DNA of 52,666 nt from a virus, in the IMG/VR virus record IMGVR_UViG_3300007276_000066, positions 1-52,666 of that record. The stretch is one strand, 5' to 3'. Both the position numbers and the translations under genes were made by a program. Positions 48,899 through 52,666 of this stretch are shown piece after piece. Below the pieces are notes generated by a model that saw nothing but the letters and a program-made list of their open reading frames with translations, had not been told where the DNA came from and searched no databases. Position 1 is the first letter of the stretch. Each line of letters starts with the position of its first letter.

Positions 48899-49120
48899 CT
48901 AGGTTCGCTTAAACTTATCCGGATATTCGCTCTCCAGACCCGCCCCTTCGACCTTAACCTTAACAACCTTATGGAACTCTACAGCCCCATCAGGCCGAGA
49001 GCGCCGATAAGACCCTCTCTCAGATATAACTTGCGCGTGTTCCAATGCGCTGTCCATTTCCGGCACAGAGTATTCGTAGTACCCGTGAGCGACATAAACC
49101 TTTATCTTGTACAAGGTCAA
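48899..49120 (-). CDS. hypothetical protein, 73 aa
   Basis: Beta-rich start (LYKIKVYVAHGYYEYSV) and Lys-rich end. I favour a TTG start at 49120, which overlaps the stop of the upstream small gene (TTGA) and follows GAGGG; an ATG at 49168 would overlap that gene by 50 bp. Unknown function. Confidence 0.55.
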   Translation of the reverse strand: MTLYKIKVYVAHGYYEYSVPEMDSALEHAQVISERGSYRRSRPDGAVEFHKVVKVKVEGAGLESEYPDKFKRT

Positions 49121-49254
49121 ATGCCCTCTTTGCCAACAATGATTGTCCAGCCTTCTGAGCACGACCATTCTGCGGCGATTAGGTTAAAACCCTCAATTCC
49201 GTTGTTATCTGGTAAGCCTGTAGGGTCTTTCGTGATAATTCCTTCTTTACTCAA
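49117..49254 (-). CDS. hypothetical protein with TTG start, 45 aa
   Basis: TTG at 49254 overlapping the upstream TGA encodes MSKEGIITKDPTGLPDNNGI and 25 more residues ending GWTIIVGKEGI. AAAGAGGG at its end serves the next gene. The same TTGA coupling is used at both ends, which supports a real gene despite its size. Confidence 0.5.
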   Translation of the reverse strand: MSKEGIITKDPTGLPDNNGIEGFNLIAAEWSCSEGWTIIVGKEGI

Positions 49255-49325
49255 AACCAAGCCTCGTCATCCATCGACAACACCCAATTATCATCTGAGA
49301 TCAAACCGTTATCGTCATCAAGCAT
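49251..49325 (-). CDS. 24-aa acidic microORF
   Basis: MLDDDNGLISDDNWVLSMDD and four more residues. First frame downstream of the operator-bearing promoter at 49383-49413 and coupled to the next frame. No ribosome site is clear; it may be a leader peptide. Confidence 0.3.
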   Translation of the reverse strand: MLDDDNGLISDDNWVLSMDDEAWF

Positions 49326-49382
49326 GAGTGCAAATCCCCATTTAAGTTAATTAAAGAATGCGTATTTATAGCATTACGCTGG

Positions 49383-49413
49383 GTAAGATATACTTACCTA
49401 GACGCCCTGTCAA
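49383..49413 (-). promoter_or_regulatory. strong sigma70 promoter covered by a perfect operator
   Basis: Minus strand TTGACA (49413-49408), 17-bp spacer, TATCTT (49390-49385). The perfect palindrome GTAAG-ATATA-CTTAC (49383-49397) overlaps the -10 and spacer. It points at the small genes and terminase below, so it is the best candidate for a repressed structural-gene promoter. Confidence 0.85.
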
Positions 49414-49426
49414 GAACTTTGTGGAA

Positions 49427-49654
49427 TTAAGATACCTGCAGGCACTCGCGAATAAACATTCTCACTGACGGGGAGCCGGAGAATTCTTCACCACCCCCCA
49501 AAAATTCAATTTCGCCATCGACCCCATTACCATCAATAAGTTCGCCAACCATCGCATCCCACTGAGTCGTTCCGCCGTGAGTTACCCCGTAGCCGGATCT
49601 ATCCGCCTCATCGAGGAGTGATTCTCTAAGCTCTAAGGCTGTTTGGCATGACAT
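49427..49654 (-). CDS. hypothetical acidic protein, 75 aa
   Basis: MSCQTALELRESLLDEAD and EIEFLGGGEEFSGSPSVR; acidic, no known family. A longer frame to 49735 exists but adds a low-complexity start. It precedes the promoter at 49408-49413 by 14 bp. Confidence 0.5.
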   Translation of the reverse strand: MSCQTALELRESLLDEADRSGYGVTHGGTTQWDAMVGELIDGNGVDGEIEFLGGGEEFSGSPSVRMFIRECLQVS

Positions 49655-49755
49655 TGGGTGACTCGCATTGTTTTTGTTGTTGGTTATTAAGTGAGTTAAT
49701 CTTACCCCACCTGTCCAAGGTCTATCTGCACACAAATTGAAATCCTAGAGTTGCT

Positions 49756-50021
49756 GGGGTAAGGAGTTCTGTTTAGTTATCGTGGCATCCATTGGAGAGG
49801 GAATCAGTTGTAGTTGTAGCTGTAGCTGTAGCTGTAGTTGTAGCTGTTATACTTCCGAGGGTCTTGCAAGGGTCTACGAACCCCCTTCGAAGGGGCTTGC
49901 AAGGGGCTTCCAAATAACCATTCCTTCTTTGCCAAATAGACCTATAAACCGACCTTGTTACACAGTTTGGGATTGTTTTGGCCCACACCTCTATTTGTAG
50001 GGTTGATGTTGGCCCCATCAC
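49756..50021 (-). pseudogene. degenerate copy of the replication-initiator 3' end
   Basis: Positions 49756-49802 match 11452-11498 with only two differences, then both carry a TAGCTG-type repeat and CTTCCGAGGGTCTT. The frame (82 aa) ends ATATATTTTDSLSNGCHD, like the Thr-Ala tail of the initiator at 11432. The part upstream (SIWQRRNGYLEAPCK) recalls a replication protein but lacks the N-terminal domain. Probably the remnant of a replaced or duplicated replication gene. Confidence 0.6.
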
Positions 50022-50272
50022 CCATAAGCCCCAAATCGACCAGCAATTAGCGACGCGATTCTATGTAATTCAGCATCACACCATCGCCGGATAATGTAGC
50101 TCCTAGCAAGGCTGATAGCTGTAAACCAAGCCACTAAAACCATGTCAGTTCCGAACGTAATGTGTATGTCGAACATGGGGAATAATATCAACTGGCTAAT
50201 TAAGGCAATCACCGATCCGATGATTACGTTTATGGCTGCCTCGATTAGAGATTCCACTTTTGACTGTTTCAT
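50018..50272 (-). CDS. DUF7220-like two-pass membrane protein, 84 aa
   Basis: MKQSKVESLIEAAINVIIGS then hydrophobic helices at about 11-30 and 42-60, with SLARSYIIRRWCDA after the second. This layout is that of a small inner-membrane protein common in Gram-negative phages (DUF7220 as I recall). Function unknown. ATG 50272 overlaps the upstream stop (ATGA). Confidence 0.7.
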   Translation of the reverse strand: MKQSKVESLIEAAINVIIGSVIALISQLILFPMFDIHITFGTDMVLVAWFTAISLARSYIIRRWCDAELHRIASLIAGRFGAYG

Positions 50273-50463
50273 TTCGACCTCAGGCTGGCTAGGCTATTGC
50301 GTAACTTTTCCGCCCTGAGCATATTGTGAGACTCCATTAACTCACCCTCAAGATCCTCTATGCGCTGGGCCGCATCTAGGAATATTTCAGGAGACGTAAT
50401 CATGTGGGTTCGCTTACTCACTAGAGCTGCGTTACCCCTCAACCTTTCAACCAATGTGCTCAT
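50269..50463 (-). CDS. hypothetical protein, 64 aa
   Basis: MSTLVERLRGNAALVSKR with a helical EIFLDAAQRIEDLEGELMES, resembling small ead/Ea22-like or lambda-type accessory proteins that carry such C-terminal LExE helices. GAGGAG lies 7 nt before ATG 50463, which is therefore preferred to the GTG at 50469. Confidence 0.6.
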   Translation of the reverse strand: MSTLVERLRGNAALVSKRTHMITSPEIFLDAAQRIEDLEGELMESHNMLRAEKLRNSLASLRSK

Positions 50464-50465
50464 AC

Positions 50466-50684
50466 TCACTCTCCTCTCTTCCTTGCTGCTCTCACAACAG
50501 AATCTAAACTCACACCCCAGTTCTCAGATGCCCAGAGCTTATATCTGGTTCTTCCGGAACCTTTCGGACCTTTCACCCTTGGAGGCAGTCCGAGTAAAAA
50601 AGCATCAAGCATTTTCTCGCTTATCTTGCCATTCGGAGCCCTTCTCATCATTGGGTTTAGGATCATTTCGACCATATCTTTCAT
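50466..50684 (-). CDS. hypothetical protein, 72 aa
   Basis: MKDMVEMILNPMMRRAPN and VKGPKGSGRTRYKLWASENW give a basic, possibly nucleic acid-binding protein. ATG 50684 follows GGCGG; an ATG at 50705 would overlap the upstream gene by 19 bp. Unknown function. Confidence 0.55.
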   Translation of the reverse strand: MKDMVEMILNPMMRRAPNGKISEKMLDAFLLGLPPRVKGPKGSGRTRYKLWASENWGVSLDSVVRAARKRGE

Positions 50685-50686
50685 AT

Positions 50687-50869
50687 TTACGACCGCCGGC
50701 TGCATGGTGAACTCCAGCCAATATCAACAGCGAAGAAAAACATAGTTAGGGTAAGGGCTCTCATTTCATACTTCTTTGAGTGGGTCAGCGCGAACAAGTG
50801 TCGCTCAGACCATCCACCGGAAGTCCTAGTTATCACTCCAGTTATCTGAAACTCTTTTGAAATTACCAT
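50687..50869 (-). CDS. hypothetical protein, 60 aa
   Basis: MVISKEFQITGVITRTSGGW, and a hydrophobic C-terminal part (ALTLTMFFFAVDIGWSS) that may be membrane-inserted. The leader ATCAACTAAACAATAACGGT and GAATAAA before ATG 50869 decides the start and excludes the GTG nine bases upstream. First gene after the operator-bearing promoter at 51251-51282. Confidence 0.55.
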   Translation of the reverse strand: MVISKEFQITGVITRTSGGWSERHLFALTHSKKYEMRALTLTMFFFAVDIGWSSPCSRRS

Positions 50870-51056
50870 TTTATTCACCGTTATTGTTTAGTTGATTTAT
50901 TTGAAGTGTGGGCTGGTCGGTTAACTCCAGCTTTCTTCGATTAGTGCGTCCATCTAATCAACCGATACGGCATGACCGCTCTTATGCGTTCACTTAATGC
51001 CTCAGGCTTCTTCGATTCTCAGCACCGCCACACATCAAATAAAACTACTTTTAAAG

Positions 51057-51117
51057 TGGGGTGATCAATTTATAGGTTGATCACCCCTTAAAGATCCGGT
51101 TTCTCTGCCATACCGGA
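51057..51117. other. two stem-loops in a 425-bp intergenic region
   Basis: GGGGTGATCAA and TTGATCACCCC form an 11-bp perfect stem (about 51057-51087) and CCGGT/ACCGG a second, smaller one (about 51096-51116). Neither is followed by a T-run. The rest of 50870-51294 holds only the leader for 50869 and the promoter at 51251-51282; no gene is seen. The hairpins may end readthrough or act in the long leader of the message started at 51251. Confidence 0.6.
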
Positions 51118-51250
51118 AGATGGATATTGCCCTTTCTGAATCTCTTACAATGCGCCTCATCAGGTAATGGCGCTAAACCTGTTAACTAGCCCATGATTGG
51201 CCACCCCTCGTTTTGGTTGTTAAGTGCAAGTCTGGTTCGTTCCAGAAAGG

Positions 51251-51282
51251 TAAGATTAACTTACCTGTTTGAGATAAGCAAG
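51251..51282 (-). promoter_or_regulatory. promoter with a perfect operator over the -10
   Basis: Minus strand TTGCTT (51282-51277), 17-bp spacer, TAATCT (51259-51254). The perfect palindrome GTAAG-ATTAA-CTTAC is at 51251-51265. It would start a message with a leader of about 380 nt before the gene at 50869. Confidence 0.75.
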
Positions 51283-51294
51283 GCTTTCTTTTGA

Positions 51295-51531
51295 TTAATT
51301 CACAATCACTTCAGATTCAGTCTCGATCCAAACCTTAGCCCCGCAAGACAGAGGTTTGTCTGGACTGTATACGACTGTGCTAGGGCCGAGTATCTCAACT
51401 GAGCTGCCGTAGGTGTTGTCCTTGTAACTCTTGACCGTGATGCAAGGCTCCATTACATGATGAGGGTCTTCGGCTCTGGCTTTAGCGTTACGGCGAATAA
51501 CGTGCTGGTTGATATGGATTCTAAGTTTCAT
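51295..51531 (-). CDS. hypothetical protein, 78 aa
   Basis: Basic start (MKLRIHINQHVIRRNAKA) followed by a beta-rich body (PCITVKSYKDNTYGSSVEIL, AKVWIETESEVIVN). Phage proteins of this kind are common and uncharacterised. Overlaps its neighbour by 11 bp. Confidence 0.6.
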   Translation of the reverse strand: MKLRIHINQHVIRRNAKARAEDPHHVMEPCITVKSYKDNTYGSSVEILGPSTVVYSPDKPLSCGAKVWIETESEVIVN

Positions 51532-51958
51532 GTTTTAGTCCAGCCGTAGGGTACGGTATCGCGGAGGGATACGCGGCAACTCCATCAGGCAAATGTGCCT
51601 CATCAAAAGATTTGCCCGTCATAATTTGACGCAATAGCTCGTAAGGGTGATGCCCGTAATTTTGGTGATCGGACAGTTCTGAGTTTATAGTCTTGTCAAT
51701 CAAAGCAGACTTGCGATCAATCGACTCATCGAAAACAATAACGTCAATCAATCGACACCCTCCAGCCTCATCCTCATGCAGAACAAGCCACCCCACATCC
51801 ATGTCCTCGACGGCCTGACCCCATCCATCTGAATACCCAGCGTAATGCAGCAAGTGAGAGTCGCACCATTTGAAGGTATCAGACCAGACCTTGCCATCGT
51901 AATCCCAGACCAATACAAACTGACCGGTCTCTGGTAATTCCTTTCTGTACTTATTCAT
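51521..51958 (-). CDS. hypothetical protein with DUF551-like start, 145 aa
   Basis: MNKYRKELPETGQFVLVWDY and ...HLLHYAGYSDGWGQAVEDMD recall the DUF551 theme (P-x-x-G-x-x-VL-x-W...G-x-W), seen in many phage proteins of unknown role. The start at ATG 51958 overlaps the upstream stop (ATGA); an ATG at 51982 would overlap further. Confidence 0.6.
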   Translation of the reverse strand: MNKYRKELPETGQFVLVWDYDGKVWSDTFKWCDSHLLHYAGYSDGWGQAVEDMDVGWLVLHEDEAGGCRLIDVIVFDESIDRKSALIDKTINSELSDHQNYGHHPYELLRQIMTGKSFDEAHLPDGVAAYPSAIPYPTAGLKHET

Positions 51959-52167
51959 GCTTGCTCCAAACAGTCGTTGCAAAATGGCTCATCAAATTCA
52001 TCGAAGTTAATCTCGTCTGGGTCACACCACCAACCACAGGTTTCGCACCTCATGGTTATTGTTTCAATCGTGGTGATGTCCTCACAACTCAAATCCATTA
52101 AATCAAAATACTCACATGATCCAAGAAGGTCTTCGGCAATCTCTACTGCGCTTCGTTTGTCTGTCAT
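51955..52167 (-). CDS. acidic zinc-ribbon-like protein, 70 aa
   Basis: Strongly acidic; CETCGWWCDPDE and PFCNDCLEQ give two CxxC pairs at about residues 41-68, a treble-clef or zinc-ribbon pattern. N-terminal helix SAVEIAEDLLGSCEYFDL. Could bind a host protein such as RNA polymerase, but this is speculative. Starts at a TAATG overlap with the upstream gene. Confidence 0.6.
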   Translation of the reverse strand: MTDKRSAVEIAEDLLGSCEYFDLMDLSCEDITTIETITMRCETCGWWCDPDEINFDEFDEPFCNDCLEQA

Positions 52168-52445
52168 TACGATTTCAACCCCTTGTACTTGCGAACAAGA
52201 TTGGCTCTGAGCCGGTTAGCGTTCGTTACACCTAAATAAGCTCGGTCGGTATGGATACCTCGTCTTACGGCCTCCAGATCCTCCTTGGTCTTTGCAGTAA
52301 TGATGTAATCCTGATAGTAATCAAAATTGACAGCTCGCTGCTGGCATCCGGTTCTGTTGTGTTGGGGGCCACGCTGAGCCATGACTTGATTGTGCGAGAC
52401 TCTTGGGATTGACCCGCGCTTAAGGTTTGCTTGATACGCTTCCAT
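52167..52445 (-). CDS. hypothetical basic protein, 92 aa
   Basis: MEAYQANLKRGSIPRVSHNQ and AKTKEDLEAVRRGIHTD; basic, no known motif. AAGGTC ribosome site before ATG 52445. First gene of the leftward run next to the genome end, so it would be the first to enter the cell if DNA is injected from this end, although that order is not known. Confidence 0.6.
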   Translation of the reverse strand: MEAYQANLKRGSIPRVSHNQVMAQRGPQHNRTGCQQRAVNFDYYQDYIITAKTKEDLEAVRRGIHTDRAYLGVTNANRLRANLVRKYKGLKS

Positions 52446-52532
52446 GACCTTCCTTGATTAGCTGATTGTTGGTTGTCAGATCCATTATGTGTATTCGATG
52501 ACAGCCCTTATGCACAATTAAACCAACTTGGA

Positions 52533-52569
52533 AAAGGCGGGGAAAAGTGGTGGAAAGCAAGGCGGCGCT
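52533..52569. other. GGAAA-rich repeats resembling a cos region
   Basis: GGAAAAGGCGGGGAAAAGTG followed by GTGGAAAGCAAGGCGGCG gives three related GGAAA units in the non-coding end (52446-52666). The core AGGCGGGGAAA is also in the P2 cohesive end sequence as I remember it. This may be a terminase binding or cutting site. No gene is seen in 52446-52666. Confidence 0.4.
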
Positions 52570-52653
52570 TAGTTCCGTTTCAATTAAATCAACAGGTTAC
52601 ATAAGGCAACTGTGGTGGATCGCTATAGATTTGAAAATGTCAGGCAAACAGCG

Positions 52654-52666
52654 ATCAGTATGCGCC
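52654..52666. repeat. 13-bp terminal direct repeat, right copy
   Basis: Exact copy of bases 1-13. See the left copy. Confidence 0.8.

Noticed and set aside
1-52666. Insertion sequence or transposon
   Set aside because: No transposase-like protein or terminal inverted repeat with target duplication was recognised.

Overview
The window looks like a complete genome of a temperate, long-tailed (siphovirus-type) phage of a gammaproteobacterium. The evidence is a full lambda-like head module (Nu1/A-like terminase, gpW, gpB-like portal, gpC-like S49 protease, gpD, gpE), a long tape measure with a -1 frameshifted tail chaperone, spanins for a Gram-negative envelope, a tyrosine integrase, and an attP that is the 3' part of a bacterial tRNA-Glu(UUC) gene. 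The last 13 bases repeat the first 13, so the contig either closes into a circle or ends at filled-in cohesive ends. Read in reverse complement it follows the lambda plan: end, terminase, head, tail, lysis, integration, recombination, repressor, replication, small early genes, end. The host genus cannot be read from the sequence; many small proteins have the look of marine or aquatic gammaproteobacterial phages, which is only an impression.

Layout. 1-3,600: small accessory genes on the minus strand, several with a repeated promoter plus leader cassette. 3,629-12,109: leftward early/replication operon with winged-helix initiator, DEAH helicase, TOPRIM primase, deaminase, NinB, NinG, PD-(D/E)XK nuclease and dNMP kinase-like protein, mostly joined by ATGA or TAATG overlaps. 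12,110-13,076: control region with a short HTH repressor-type gene. 13,077-17,776: rightward operon with YqaJ-type exonuclease, SSB, Lar-like protein, excisionase-like protein and integrase. 17,854-17,944: terminator and attP. 18,092-21,220: rightward small genes that would lie at the far end of the prophage. 21,223-22,764: an A1-like metallophosphoesterase. 22,812-28,015: membrane, lysis and fibre genes. 27,988-48,649: tail, head and terminase genes, transcribed leftward. 48,899-52,445: small leftward genes upstream of the terminase.

The most striking signal is a dispersed 15-bp palindrome, GTAAG-N5-CTTAC. I found six perfect and six one-mismatch copies, all outside or at the edges of genes, and most sit inside or across a recognisable sigma70 promoter, including two promoters upstream of the terminase, one upstream of an early gene, and one at the start of the A1-like gene. 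A diverged cluster lies in the control region. This looks like a genome-wide single-repressor network, comparable in idea to the scattered operators of mycobacteriophage L5. A second layer is a start-associated leader: ATCAACTAA followed by AACGGTGAA just before the start codon, seen at about ten genes and able to correct several start sites.

Other notable points are a canonical A AAA AAC slippery site before the tail chaperone stop, a degenerate second copy of the 3' end of the replication gene 38 kb away, a fibre cassette flanked by copies of the start of the lysis-region gene, a tail protein with an inserted Delta-60-like propeller, a C1q-like receptor-binding candidate, and a possible L,D-transpeptidase-like lysin beside overlapping spanins.
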